Assembly: GCF_002879615.1 (NCBI RefSeq)
Contig: NZ_PNRF01000028.1
Location: forward strand, 93,196 to 157,195
Length of the DNA: 64,000 nucleotides
Direction: 5' to 3'
From: Billgrantia endophytica
GTDB lineage: Bacteria; Pseudomonadota; Gammaproteobacteria; Pseudomonadales; Halomonadaceae
Positions 11,539 through 20,175 of this stretch are shown one piece after another (within the stretch, counting starts at the first letter, position 1; every line of letters begins with the position of its first letter). The position numbers and the translations under genes were made by a program. The notes beneath the pieces are model-generated. The model ran no database searches. It was not told the origin of the DNA and was given only the letters and a program-made list of their open reading frames with translations.

Positions 11539-12336
11539 ATGCGCGAGGCGAACACCGAAGCGCCCTTCGTCTCTTTCGATCAGGTGAGCCTGGCCTACGA
11601 CGGTTCGGGCAATGCCATCGAGGACATCAGCCTGACCGTCGAGGAGGGCGAGTTCGTCGCCTTCGTCGGGCCCAGCGGTTGCGGCAAATCGACCTTCATG
11701 AAGCTGTGTACCGGTCTGCACCCACCCACGGCGGGTAGCGTGCGGGTCGATGGTGAGCCGGTAACGGGGCCGCTGAAGATATCCGGCATGGCGTTCCAGA
11801 ACGCCAACCTGCTGCCCTGGCGCACCACCCTGGACAATGTCCTGCTCCCGCTGGAGATCGTCAGACCCTATCGTTCACAGTTTCGCAAGCGGCGCACCGA
11901 GTTCGTCGGCTGGGCCCGCGACCTGTTGCGCACCGTGGGGCTGGAAGACTACGAGGAGCAGTTCCCCTGGCAGCTCTCCGGCGGCATGCAGCAGCGCGCC
12001 TCGATCTGCCGGGCGCTGATCCATCGCCCGCGCCTGCTGATGCTCGACGAGCCCTTCGCCGCCCTGGATGCCTTTACTCGCGAGGAGTTGTGGTGCGTGC
12101 TGCGCGATCTCTGGGAGTCCCAGCGTTTCACCGTGGTCCTGGTGACCCATGACCTGCGCGAGGCTGCCTTCCTGGCCGATACCGTCTACGTGATGAGTCG
12201 GCGACCAGGGCGCATCATCGAGCGGCGCACCATCGACCTGCCACGCCCGAGGGAGCTGGCGATCACCTACGGGGAGCCGTTTACCACCCTGGTGCAAAGC
12301 CTGCGCAAGCAGATCGGCGAGATTCGCGGAACCTGA
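11539..12336 (+). CDS. NitT/TauT-family ABC transporter, ATP-binding protein
   Basis: Nucleotide-binding subunit that drives import by the system of the two neighbouring genes. It has 265 residues: Walker A GPSGCGKST (about residue 48-56), Q-loop at AFQNANLLPW, signature LSGGMQQR, Walker B LLMLDEPFAALD, and switch histidine in VLVTHDLREA. The short length without a C-terminal regulatory domain fits the SsuB/TauB group. It begins 4 bp after the binding protein and ends 14 bp before the permease. Confidence 0.92.
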   Translation: MREANTEAPFVSFDQVSLAYDGSGNAIEDISLTVEEGEFVAFVGPSGCGKSTFMKLCTGLHPPTAGSVRVDGEPVTGPLKISGMAFQNANLLPWRTTLDNVLLPLEIVRPYRSQFRKRRTEFVGWARDLLRTVGLEDYEEQFPWQLSGGMQQRASICRALIHRPRLLMLDEPFAALDAFTREELWCVLRDLWESQRFTVVLVTHDLREAAFLADTVYVMSRRPGRIIERRTIDLPRPRELAITYGEPFTTLVQSLRKQIGEIRGT

Positions 12337-12350
12337 TCGAGGACGGTCAC

Positions 12351-13118
12351 ATGCAGCTAAGTGAAAAGAGCCGCCAGCGTATCGCCCCCTGGGCGGCGGT
12401 CGTGATCCTGGTGATGATCTGGGAAGCCACGGTGCGCCTGCTCGACGTACCGGAGTTCATCTTTCCTGGCGCCTGGGCCACGGCGCAGGCGCTGGTGACC
12501 TTCGCAGGCCCTATCGGCGTGCACTCCTGGCAGACCTTCTGGACTACCATGGTGGGGTTTGGCATCGGGGTCGTGGTGGGGCTGGTGCTGGGCTTCATCA
12601 TCGGCTCGTCGAAGTTCCTTTATCACGCCTGCTATCCCTTGCTGGTGGGATTCAACGCCATCCCCAAGGTGGCCTTCGTGCCAATCCTGGTGGTGTGGTT
12701 CGGCATCGGCTCGGTACCCGCCATCCTCACCGCCTTCCTGATCTGTTTTTTCCCCATCGTGGTCAACGTGGCCACGGGCCTGGCCACCCTGGAGCCGGAG
12801 CTGGAGGACGTGCTGCGTGTGCTGGGCGCCAAGCGTCTCGATGTGCTTCTCAAGGTCGGCCTGCCGCGCTCGCTGCCGTATTTCTTCGCCTCGCTGAAGG
12901 TGGCCATCACCCTGGCCTTCGTCGGTACCGTGGTCTCCGAAACCGTGGCATCCAACCAGGGTATCGGCTACCTGATGATGAGTGCCGGTTCTCAGATGCG
13001 CATGGCACTGGTCTTTGCCGGCTTGATCGTGATCAGCGCCATGGCCATGGTGATGTACGAGCTGTTCGCCCAATTGGAGAAGCGCATGACCGCCTGGGCC
13101 CATCGCGGCCAACGCTAG
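12351..13118 (+). CDS. NitT/TauT-family ABC transporter, permease
   Basis: Inner-membrane channel subunit of the importer. It has 255 residues with six predicted membrane segments. The cytoplasmic EAA-type coupling loop is near residue 140-175 (LEPELEDVLRVLGAKRLDVL), where the ATPase docks. It is a member of the BPD_transp_1 family. The last gene of the three-gene operon; its end overlaps the convergent DUF1653 gene by 4 bp. Confidence 0.92.
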   Translation: MQLSEKSRQRIAPWAAVVILVMIWEATVRLLDVPEFIFPGAWATAQALVTFAGPIGVHSWQTFWTTMVGFGIGVVVGLVLGFIIGSSKFLYHACYPLLVGFNAIPKVAFVPILVVWFGIGSVPAILTAFLICFFPIVVNVATGLATLEPELEDVLRVLGAKRLDVLLKVGLPRSLPYFFASLKVAITLAFVGTVVSETVASNQGIGYLMMSAGSQMRMALVFAGLIVISAMAMVMYELFAQLEKRMTAWAHRGQR

Positions 13119-13339
13119 AATGCCTTGTCGAGCTCGAAGCGCGGTACCGGCTCGCCCTGGACCTCCACGGTTTCGGTGAACATCTCGAGCGGTCGCACCC
13201 ACAGGCCGTAATCGCCGTAGAGGGCGCGGTAGACGACCAGGGGTTCTTCGGTCTCGCTGTGGTGGGCTACGCCGAGCACTTCATAGCGATTGCCCTTGTA
13301 GTGGCTATAGATACCGGGGACGGGAAGCGGACGAGACAT
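13115..13339 (-). CDS. DUF1653 family protein
   Basis: A 74-residue cytoplasmic protein matching the small DUF1653 family: the PGIYSHYKGNRYEVLGVAHHSET opening (a G-x-Y-x-H-Y-K-G-x-x-Y pattern), then VVYRALYGDYGLWVRPLEMF. Conserved aromatics and glycines suggest one small beta barrel. No function is established for the family. It lies downstream of tcdA on the same strand, 33 bp away, and may be co-transcribed. Confidence 0.85.
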   Translation of the reverse strand: MSRPLPVPGIYSHYKGNRYEVLGVAHHSETEEPLVVYRALYGDYGLWVRPLEMFTETVEVQGEPVPRFELDKAF

Positions 13340-13372
13340 CAGGGGCTCCAGGAGCGGTGAGAGGAGTCGGGG

Positions 13373-14200
13373 TCAGGCGTTGGCCTGCCTGGCCAGTCGG
13401 GCGAGTACCCGCGACACGGCCACGAAGCCGAAGCTACCGGTCACGAAGGTGGCGGCCCCGATGCCCGAGGCGCAGTCGAGTCGGGTCGATTCGCCGCTTC
13501 CGGGCTTCTGGGCACACACTTCGCCATCCATGCCAGGATAGACCAGCTGTTCGTCCGAATAGACACACTCAACCGAAAAGCGCCGCTTCGGATTGCGCGA
13601 GAAGCCGTGATCGCGACGTAGCCGTGCGCGTACCTTGGCCAGCAGCGGGTCGTGCTCGGTGCGGGAGAGATCGGCGACCTTGATCCGGGTCGGGTCGGTC
13701 TGTCCACCGGCGGCTCCCGCGACGGTGATGGCCAGTTTCCTTCGCTTGCACCAGGCGATCAGGGCCGCCTTGGCCTCTACGCCGTCGATGGCATCCACCA
13801 CATGATCGGTATCCTCGGGGATGCGCTGGCCAAGATTGCCAGGGGTGACGAAGGCCATGTCCGCCACCACCTGAATACCGGGCTGTATCGCCCGACATCG
13901 CTCGGCCAGCACCTCCACCTTGGGGCGGCCGATGTTTCCATCCAGGGCCGGAAGCTGGCGATTGACGTTGGAAAGGCAGACATCATCCAGGTCGATCAGC
14001 GTCAATTTGCCGACACCGGAACGGGCGAGCGCCTCGACCGCCCAACTGCCGACACCGCCTATGCCCACCACCACCACGTGGGCATGGCGAAAGCGCTCGA
14101 AGGCGCGCGTGCCATAGAGCCGGCGAATGCCGCCAAAGCGAAAGTCATGGTCGTCCCGGGACGCCGATGAAGCATCGAGGGGAGGGAGTGGAGCGCTCAT
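13373..14200 (-). CDS. tcdA: tRNA threonylcarbamoyladenosine dehydratase
   Basis: An E1-like enzyme (formerly CsdL/YgdL) that uses ATP to cyclise the N6-threonylcarbamoyl group at tRNA position 37 (t6A to ct6A). It has 275 residues. The adenylation Rossmann motif VVVGIGGVGSWAVEALARSG is near residue 42-61, then LIDLDDVCLSNVNRQ, and a conserved cysteine-containing SVECVYSDE stretch. A C-terminal hydrophobic segment (FGFVAVSRVLARL) is typical and may associate with membrane. It is followed by DUF1653 and preceded by truC, a second tRNA-modification gene, on the same strand. Confidence 0.94.
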   Translation of the reverse strand: MSAPLPPLDASSASRDDHDFRFGGIRRLYGTRAFERFRHAHVVVVGIGGVGSWAVEALARSGVGKLTLIDLDDVCLSNVNRQLPALDGNIGRPKVEVLAERCRAIQPGIQVVADMAFVTPGNLGQRIPEDTDHVVDAIDGVEAKAALIAWCKRRKLAITVAGAAGGQTDPTRIKVADLSRTEHDPLLAKVRARLRRDHGFSRNPKRRFSVECVYSDEQLVYPGMDGEVCAQKPGSGESTRLDCASGIGAATFVTGSFGFVAVSRVLARLARQANA

Positions 14201-14220
14201 GATGGGGCGTGGCCTCCTGT

Positions 14221-14985
14221 TCAGGCGGTGGGTTCGGGCTGGCGTGACGATGTGGCACGGTCGACTGGCAGGTGGCCCGCCCAGCCGAAGCGCTCGAACA
14301 GCGCTGTCATGCAGGCATCCAGCGCGCAGCTCACGTCCAGGCGATGGGCTTCCATCGGATGATCGAAGGACAGTCCGACAGCCGCCAACAGCAGGCGAGG
14401 GCAGTGCAGCTGCTCTCCGAAGAAACGATTGTGGTTTCCCTTGCCGTGCTTCGCATCGCCGATAATGGGATAGCCGCGCTGTGACAGGTGTCGGCGGATC
14501 TGGTGGCGTCGCCCGGTCAGCGGACGGGCCTCCATCAAGGAGTAGCGGCTCTGTGGGTAGCGGTCCACCCGCACCGGCAACTCCACACTGTCCAGGCGCC
14601 TCACCTCGGTCATGGCTTCCATGGCCGGCATTTCCGCCTTGGGCCGGCTGCCGTCTTCCTCGCGGAGCGGATATTCGAGCCGGTCCCGTTCGGGGCCGAT
14701 ACCACGCACTACCGCCAGGTAGCGCTTGGCGACCCGACGGGTGGCGAAGGCGTCACCCAGTCGTGTCGCGACGTCCGGGGAGAGGGCGAAGACCATGACG
14801 CCGGAGGTGGGGCGGTCCAGCCGGTGCACCGGGTAGACTCGCCGTCCCAACTGGTCGCGCAGTCGTTGCAGCAGGAAGTCGCGCTCGCCGCGGGCCAGGG
14901 GCGTCCGATGGACCAGTAGCCCGGCCGGCTTGTGCACGGCGACCAGGTGGTCGTCCTGATGAAGAATCGAGAGTGCTTCCGACAT
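14221..14985 (-). CDS. truC: tRNA pseudouridine(65) synthase
   Basis: Isomerises uridine 65 in the T-stem region of tRNAs. It has 254 residues of the RsuA/RluA fold. The catalytic aspartate is in VHRLDRPTSGVMVFA, the usual H-R-L-D motif; KRYLAVVRG and the late RRHQIRRHLS and PIIGDAKHGKGNHNRFF stretches are TruC-like. The N-terminal IHQDDHLVAVHKPAGLLVH-type strand is complete, so the protein is full length. It is 20 bp upstream of tcdA and probably in one operon with it. Confidence 0.92.
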   Translation of the reverse strand: MSEALSILHQDDHLVAVHKPAGLLVHRTPLARGERDFLLQRLRDQLGRRVYPVHRLDRPTSGVMVFALSPDVATRLGDAFATRRVAKRYLAVVRGIGPERDRLEYPLREEDGSRPKAEMPAMEAMTEVRRLDSVELPVRVDRYPQSRYSLMEARPLTGRRHQIRRHLSQRGYPIIGDAKHGKGNHNRFFGEQLHCPRLLLAAVGLSFDHPMEAHRLDVSCALDACMTALFERFGWAGHLPVDRATSSRQPEPTA

Positions 14986-15077
14986 GACGGTCCGGCCTGT
15001 TCGATGAGGCGGCTATTGTCGCCGCCGCATTCGGCATTGTCATCCCGGCATTGGTGCATTGGTCGTCAAGGGGCGGG

Positions 15078-16376
15078 TCATTCGGTGTCCTGGCAGTTTC
15101 CACGCTCCAGGATGCCCTCGGCAATACGCTCGATGCCCTGCCGATAGGCCGCCTGTCGGTAGGAGATATCCTCCCGCTCTGCGCGTTCGAGCACCCGTCG
15201 GCCTTCGCGGACGATCTGTTCCTTGAGACGCTCGTTGATCGTCTCTTCGGACCAGCGCTCGCCGGTGAGGTTCTGCATCCACTCGTAGTAGCTGACGATG
15301 ACGCCGCCCGTATTAACAAGCACGTCCGGCAGCACGGGGACACCCCGTTCGTTGAGCCGCTCGTCGGCCTGGCTGGAAACCGGGCCGTTGGCGATCTCCA
15401 GTAATGCCCTTGCCTGTACCTGGTCCACGTTGTTCGCATGGATCTGGTTCTCCAGTGCCGCCAGCGCCAGTACGTCGACATCCAGGGCCAGCAGGTCGTC
15501 CCGGTCGAGATGCTCCACATCCTCGGCGATGCACACCGACTCATCGCAGTAGACCAGGTCATGCAGGCGCTGGTTCTGGGTTTTCCGTTCCATGATGGCA
15601 TCGGGGTCCAGTCCGTTTTCGCTGCGGATGGCCCCCTTCGAGTCGGAGAGAGCGACGATGCGATAGCCCCGTTCATGGGCCAGGCGGGCAAAGTGATATG
15701 CCGCATTGCCAAAGCCCTGAATGGCGACGGTGGTATCTTCGGGCTTGCGCTGTTCCTGTTCGGCCCACAGGTCCAGCACATGCAGGGCGCCTCGCCCGGT
15801 GGCAGCCACGCGGCCGTAGGAACCCCTCAGTGCCGTGGGCTTGCCGGTAATCGCGGCGGGTACCTTGCGACGAGCCAGGTGATCGTATTCGTCGGCCATC
15901 CACCCGATCACGGTGGCATTGGTGTTCACGTCGGGGGCGGGGATATCCCGGTCCGGGCCCATGATATCGGCGACGGCGCGGATGTAGCCCCGGGCCAGGC
16001 GCTCCAGCTCCAGGCGGGAGAGCCGCTTGGGATCGACCTTCACCCCGCCCTTGCCACCGCCATAGGGCAAGTCGACGACCGCGCACTTCACGGCCATCCA
16101 GAAGCTCAGCGTCGTCACCTCTTCCTGGTTGACGTCGGGGTGGAAGCGGATACCGCCCTTTGCCGGCCCCAGGGTGGTGTCGTACTGCACCCGCCAGCCG
16201 GGGAAGACGCGCAGGCTCCCGTCGTCCATGCGCACCGATACGCTCACCTGCAGAGAGAGGCTAGGCTGCATCAGGCGCTCCCTGACATCGTCGTGCACCT
16301 CGAGCGCCTCGCAGACTTCCTCCAGCCGAGAGCGAGCGTCGTCAAACAGGTTGGCATGATCCTTTTGCCGGGACAT
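15078..16376 (-). CDS. Glu/Leu/Phe/Val-type amino acid dehydrogenase, probably glutamate dehydrogenase
   Basis: Reversible oxidative deamination of an amino acid, most likely glutamate to 2-oxoglutarate. It has 432 residues. The first domain has PAKGGIRFHPDV, the catalytic lysine region PYGGGKGGVKVDP, and aspartate in PAPDVNTN. The nucleotide domain has AIQGFGNAAYHFARLA followed by VALSDSKG; cofactor preference cannot be decided by eye. The start is set by AAGGAGG: the ATG at 16382 lies directly against it, while the ATG at 16376 is six bases away. It is divergent from two tiny ORFs. Valine or leucine dehydrogenases share the fold but are normally shorter. Confidence 0.88.
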   Translation of the reverse strand: MSRQKDHANLFDDARSRLEEVCEALEVHDDVRERLMQPSLSLQVSVSVRMDDGSLRVFPGWRVQYDTTLGPAKGGIRFHPDVNQEEVTTLSFWMAVKCAVVDLPYGGGKGGVKVDPKRLSRLELERLARGYIRAVADIMGPDRDIPAPDVNTNATVIGWMADEYDHLARRKVPAAITGKPTALRGSYGRVAATGRGALHVLDLWAEQEQRKPEDTTVAIQGFGNAAYHFARLAHERGYRIVALSDSKGAIRSENGLDPDAIMERKTQNQRLHDLVYCDESVCIAEDVEHLDRDDLLALDVDVLALAALENQIHANNVDQVQARALLEIANGPVSSQADERLNERGVPVLPDVLVNTGGVIVSYYEWMQNLTGERWSEETINERLKEQIVREGRRVLERAEREDISYRQAAYRQGIERIAEGILERGNCQDTE

Positions 16377-16491
16377 CGTCATCCTCCTTGAATTCGTGAA
16401 CCTGACTGGCTTGCCAGAAGCGTAGCAGCCGGCAAGCCGATCCCGGTCAGGACCAGAGAGCCCTTGACGAAAAATTTCAGTCGCATACACG

Positions 16492-16587
16492 ATGAAGCAC
16501 TATCTTGGGCAGGTCACCGAAGGTGCTCTCGTCAAGCAGGGGGTCGCCCCGACCCGCATCTACTCGGACCGTTTCGATATCGTGTGA
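16492..16587 (+). CDS. Possible 31-residue ORF
   Basis: The frame MKHYLGQVTEGALVKQGV... ends just before the next small gene. It has no clear ribosome site and no recognisable family. Its composition looks protein-like, and it is 10 bp ahead of the small membrane ORF, so it could be a leader or a remnant of a larger gene's end. Weakly supported. Confidence 0.2.
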   Translation: MKHYLGQVTEGALVKQGVAPTRIYSDRFDIV

Positions 16588-16597
16588 GGAGACCGCC

Positions 16598-16690
16598 ATG
16601 CTGCACGTGTACGCCCATAGAGCCGGCAACCTCTGTGCGTTACTGCTCGTTCTCGTCGTCCTTGCAGCGGCACTGTGGCTGTCCCGCTAG
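16598..16690 (+). CDS. Small single-span membrane protein (30 residues)
   Basis: The predicted peptide starts MLHVYAHRAGNLCALL and then consists of one hydrophobic helix (about residues 11-28) ending LSR. GAGGAG lies six bases before the ATG, the best evidence that it is translated. It is not recognisable as a known small protein. It is flanked by the divergent dehydrogenase and the convergent PPC-repeat gene. Peptides of this size are often membrane-complex modulators, but no partner is indicated here. Confidence 0.45.
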   Translation: MLHVYAHRAGNLCALLLVLVVLAAALWLSR

Positions 16691-16720
16691 GCTGACGCCT
16701 TTCCAACGGCAACGGACGCC

Positions 16721-18133
16721 TCACTCGGCGGTCAGGCTCACGACATAGCCGCCACTCTCACTGCCGCCGTAGGAGCGGGCAATGGCGCGATATTCGCCAG
16801 GCTCCAGGTGGGTATGAATGCGGGCATCGAGATGCTCGCCGCCATCGTCGTCGCTGAGAGAGATGCCTCCGCCTTCCAGCTCCAGGTAGGCATCCAGCTC
16901 GCTCGACATCATATCCAGGCGATAGTAGCCAGCTTCTTCCACTTGAAAAGAATAATGATCGCGGGCTCCGGCCCCCAGCCAGGCGTTCAGGGAGTGGCCG
17001 ATCTCCAGGTGTCCACTGCTGGGCAGCTCATCGGGTTCCACGGCCATGGCCTTGAGTTCGAACATGCCGCTACCGCCGAAGCTGTGGCTGCGGGCGGTCA
17101 GGGTGTAGCTACCGGGCCCCAGGTGGTGCCGAATACGGGCATCGAGGCCCTCGCCACCGTCGTCGTCGCTGATGAATACCCCCTCGCCCCGCAGCTCGAG
17201 AAACGCATCGAAATCCGAAGAGAGCATGTCAATGGTGACCATGGCAGAGGTGTCGAGGGTCAACTGGTATTCCAGCCCCTGACCGTTGAGCCAGCCGTGC
17301 AGCGGCTCGTCGAAGGCCAACTCGCCGCTGTTGCGCAGGGAAGCGCCATCGGCCAGTGCGTGAGGGTCTACCGTCAGGGTGTAGAGGCCGCTGTCCTGTC
17401 CATAGGCACTGCGGGCGGTCAACTGATATTCCCCGGGCTCCAGGAAATCGGCAATGCGGGCGTCCAGGTTGCCGCCGCTATCGTCATCCTCGCGGTGATA
17501 CCCGTGTGGCCCTTCCAGCACCAGGTAGGCATCGATATCGCCGGAGCGCATCTCGACCTGATAGAGACCGCTCTCCTCGATGGTCAACGTATAGGTATCA
17601 GCGCCGTCCTGCAGCCAGCCATCCGCACGTGAAGGCACCTCCAGGGCATCGCCGGTGGTGAGCTCCATGCCGCGGCTCGTGATGTCGAAGGGTCCATAAC
17701 TGTGCTGGTCGTTACCGCTGACCACCAGGGTGTAGTCACCGCTTTCGTCGATGCGGCGGCGCAGCGCCGAGGGCTGCGACGGGTCGAGATGGTAGGAGCC
17801 GGTATACGTCGAAGCCAGGAGTCGATCCCGGTCGTCATACAGGGCCAGCCTGCCATGCAGCGGGCCACCCAGCTCGATCTCGACCAGGGCGCCTTCCTCC
17901 AGGGGCAGGATATAGCGCGAGAAGCGGCTCCCATCCTTGCCGTTGAGCTCACTGCGCGAGGTAATCTCGCCGCGGTGGCGTTCGCCCAGTTGAATGAGTT
18001 CGTTCACGGCGACCGTTTCACTGCCCGCTGCGTCAGGCGTGGAACCCGGCGCCGGTAGCTGCCAGCCAACGATGAAACCGGCGGCAACGCCGCCCAGAGC
18101 AATGAGGGTCAGGGAAGAGGCACGATTGGCCAT
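16721..18133 (-). CDS. Secreted protein with tandem PPC-like beta domains
   Basis: A 470-residue exported protein with an N-terminal membrane or signal segment (residues 8-25, LTLIALGGVAAGFIVGWQL) followed by four successive beta domains resembling bacterial pre-peptidase C-terminal (PPC) domains, at about 47-155, 160-255, 265-365 and 375-470. The last three each carry the same acidic loop, DDDxGGxxLDARI, followed by LxPGxYxLTARS. The repeated aspartates suggest calcium or sodium sites. No peptidase domain is attached, which is unusual because PPC domains usually trail a protease. It is monocistronic, and function is unknown. A signal anchor rather than a cleaved peptide is possible. Confidence 0.8.
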   Translation of the reverse strand: MANRASSLTLIALGGVAAGFIVGWQLPAPGSTPDAAGSETVAVNELIQLGERHRGEITSRSELNGKDGSRFSRYILPLEEGALVEIELGGPLHGRLALYDDRDRLLASTYTGSYHLDPSQPSALRRRIDESGDYTLVVSGNDQHSYGPFDITSRGMELTTGDALEVPSRADGWLQDGADTYTLTIEESGLYQVEMRSGDIDAYLVLEGPHGYHREDDDSGGNLDARIADFLEPGEYQLTARSAYGQDSGLYTLTVDPHALADGASLRNSGELAFDEPLHGWLNGQGLEYQLTLDTSAMVTIDMLSSDFDAFLELRGEGVFISDDDGGEGLDARIRHHLGPGSYTLTARSHSFGGSGMFELKAMAVEPDELPSSGHLEIGHSLNAWLGAGARDHYSFQVEEAGYYRLDMMSSELDAYLELEGGGISLSDDDGGEHLDARIHTHLEPGEYRAIARSYGGSESGGYVVSLTAE

Positions 18134-18340
18134 TCAAGCATCCTTGTTCGATGGCAAGCACCGGGGATCGGAAAGCGGCGGCACGCCGGGCGGTTTTTTT
18201 ACATTAAATGACTATTATATGATGCTTTCATCGTTGAGAGACACGCAGCGTATCGTAAGTTGACGTTCACGAGGTGAGCGTCGCTTCTATTCTGATAAGC
18301 AGCGGTTCATTCTGAACGTGACTCAACCAAGGAGACTGTC

Positions 18341-19006
18341 ATGTCTGCCACTGTCTTGATCACCGGCGCCAATCGTGGCGTCGGCCTGGCCTTGTCCCGT
18401 CACTACCACGGTGCCGGCTGGTCGGTGGTCGGCGTGTGCCGCCGGGCATCCGCTGAGCTCGCCGAGGTCGCCACGCGTGTCATCGATGGTGTCGACGTGG
18501 CCAATACCGACGATGTGGCGCGTCTGGTCCATGAGCTGGAGGGACAGCGGCTGGACCTGTTGATCAACAATGCCGGCCTACTGCGCGACGAGCAACTCGG
18601 CGAGATCGACTTCGGCTCGATCCGCGAGCAGATGGAGATCAATGCCTATGCGCCACTGCGAGTGGCCGAGGCATTGCTCGACAATCTTGGTGAAGGCAGC
18701 AAGATCGCCAATATCTCCAGTCGCATGGGCTCTATTGCCGATAACGATTCCGGCGGCCGATACGGTTACAGGGCCTCCAAGGCTGCGCTGAATGCCTTCG
18801 GTAAATCGCTGGCCATGGACCTGGCCCCCCGAGGCATCGCCGTGATCCAGCTGCATCCCGGTTTCGTGCAGACCCGCATGGTCAACTTCGGTGGCCTGAT
18901 CTCGCCGGAGGAAGCCGCTGCGGGCATCGCGGCGCGTATCGAGGCGTTGACGCTCGAGACCACCGGCTCCTTCTGGCACAGCAATGGTGAACCGTTGCCC
19001 TGGTAG
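18341..19006 (+). CDS. Short-chain dehydrogenase/reductase (SDR)
   Basis: An NAD(P)-dependent oxidoreductase of unknown substrate. It has 221 residues. The cofactor motif TGANRGVG is at residues 8-15, NNAG is near residue 78, and the catalytic serine and YxxxK are in ISSRMGSIADN and YGYRASKAAL. The compact size and the ending SFWHSNGEPLPW resemble the CsgA/C-factor-like SDR subfamily. AAGGAGA precedes the start. It is divergent from the PPC-repeat gene across a 207-bp AT-rich gap that probably carries both promoters, and no operon partner suggests the substrate. Confidence 0.88.
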   Translation: MSATVLITGANRGVGLALSRHYHGAGWSVVGVCRRASAELAEVATRVIDGVDVANTDDVARLVHELEGQRLDLLINNAGLLRDEQLGEIDFGSIREQMEINAYAPLRVAEALLDNLGEGSKIANISSRMGSIADNDSGGRYGYRASKAALNAFGKSLAMDLAPRGIAVIQLHPGFVQTRMVNFGGLISPEEAAAGIAARIEALTLETTGSFWHSNGEPLPW

Positions 19007-19107
19007 GCGAGGCGGCGGGCGCCGATTCGCTCATGAACGGCAGGCGCTCGACCCAGCTCTCCGGTGGTCCAGTGGCCAGCAGCGACCATGCGATGGTGGC
19101 ATGGGAC

Positions 19108-19254
19108 TCATTCGCCCCACCTTCGCCGTGTCTTGTCGCGCAAGGCCTTTTCCCGGTCGCGCTTGCGCTGACGGGCCAAGGCGTTGCCATTGGCCAGTAG
19201 CGCCAGGAACTCGATTTCCTCGTCGCTGAGGGGGTCGCGTTTCTTGTTCGCCAT
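19108..19254 (-). CDS. Small highly charged protein (48 residues)
   Basis: The frame MANKKRDPLSDEEIEFLALL... continues through a helix rich in Arg, Lys and Glu and ends RRRWGE. It alternates acidic and basic stretches, unlike its shadows in other frames, and codon usage is normal for the region. No family is recognised. The upstream ribosome site is weak (GGAGCGG). It could be a small nucleic-acid-binding protein, but this is inference from charge alone. Confidence 0.5.
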   Translation of the reverse strand: MANKKRDPLSDEEIEFLALLANGNALARQRKRDREKALRDKTRRRWGE

Positions 19255-19344
19255 GTCGGCACCGCTCCGTATGTCTCATACGCCTGTGGTGCCAGCCTAA
19301 ACGTGCTGGATGACAGCGATATGTCAGTGCGGCGTCCCCCGCCG

Positions 19345-20175
19345 TCAGTCGATCAGGCCGTTGGCATCGAAGAACGGGTAGGGGCCAGGATAGGCGTCGA
19401 TGAAGCCTTGATGGGTCAGCATGCCGGCGCCCGGAGTCCAATGGTGCAGCAGATAACCCGGGGGCTCCAGGGAGAAGGTCGCGGGGGCCTGGTGGCGCAG
19501 GTCCAGGGTGACCTGGTGCGAGATGCCGGGGCAGCTGTAGGCGATGGTATTGGCGAAGCGCCGCTGCACGCTGCGGTGCAGGTGGCCACACAACAGCCGT
19601 TCGACGTTGTGGTAGGCACCGAGGAGCTCTTCCAGGGCGTGCCGGTTCCTCAACTGCTGCCGGTCCATGTGGTCGATGCCGCTATCGAAGGGATGATGAT
19701 GCAGCATGATCAGCGTCGGCGTGTCGGGTTTCTGCCTGAGCACCTCGTCCAGCCAGGCCAGGCGCTCCAGGCACAGCTCGCCATGCGGCTGGCCCGGTAC
19801 GCTGGAGTCCAGGCCGATCAGCCGCACCGGGAAGTCATCGACCACCCACTGGACGAACTCGTCGTGCTGGTGCAGATAGGCGTGCCCGGCGAAGCGTTCC
19901 CTCAGGCGGCGGCGGTCGTCGTGATTGCCGGGAATCAGGTAGCAGGGCATCGTCAGGTCGGCGAGCAGTTCCTCGAGTACCGCGTACTCCTCCACGCGGC
20001 CGAAGTCGACCAGGTCGCCGCTGATCAGCAGTGCATCGGCCCTGGGCGTCAGGCGGTTGAGAAGAGCGATGGCATCGCGCAGGGCGCGCCGGGTATCCAC
20101 CCGCCGGTAGGAGAGCTTGCCCGCCGCCTTGATATGGGGGTCGCTGATCTGGGCGATGAGACATCCGTTATCCAT
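19345..20175 (-). CDS. GpdQ-like metallophosphodiesterase
   Basis: A calcineurin-type binuclear metallophosphoesterase of 276 residues. Metal ligands are visible in order: D-x-H in QISDPHIKAAG (residues 10-12), GDLVDFGRVEEY, PGNHDDRRRLRERF, HHHPFDSGIDHMD and GHLHRSVQR. The spacing and text around these motifs are closer to the glycerophosphodiesterase GpdQ than to CpdA. No signal peptide is visible, so it acts in the cytoplasm. Its start overlaps the end of the ABC ATPase by 8 bp, so it is coupled to an importer; it most likely hydrolyses an imported phosphodiester. A 3',5'-cAMP role (CpdA) is the alternative. Confidence 0.85.
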   Translation of the reverse strand: MDNGCLIAQISDPHIKAAGKLSYRRVDTRRALRDAIALLNRLTPRADALLISGDLVDFGRVEEYAVLEELLADLTMPCYLIPGNHDDRRRLRERFAGHAYLHQHDEFVQWVVDDFPVRLIGLDSSVPGQPHGELCLERLAWLDEVLRQKPDTPTLIMLHHHPFDSGIDHMDRQQLRNRHALEELLGAYHNVERLLCGHLHRSVQRRFANTIAYSCPGISHQVTLDLRHQAPATFSLEPPGYLLHHWTPGAGMLTHQGFIDAYPGPYPFFDANGLID

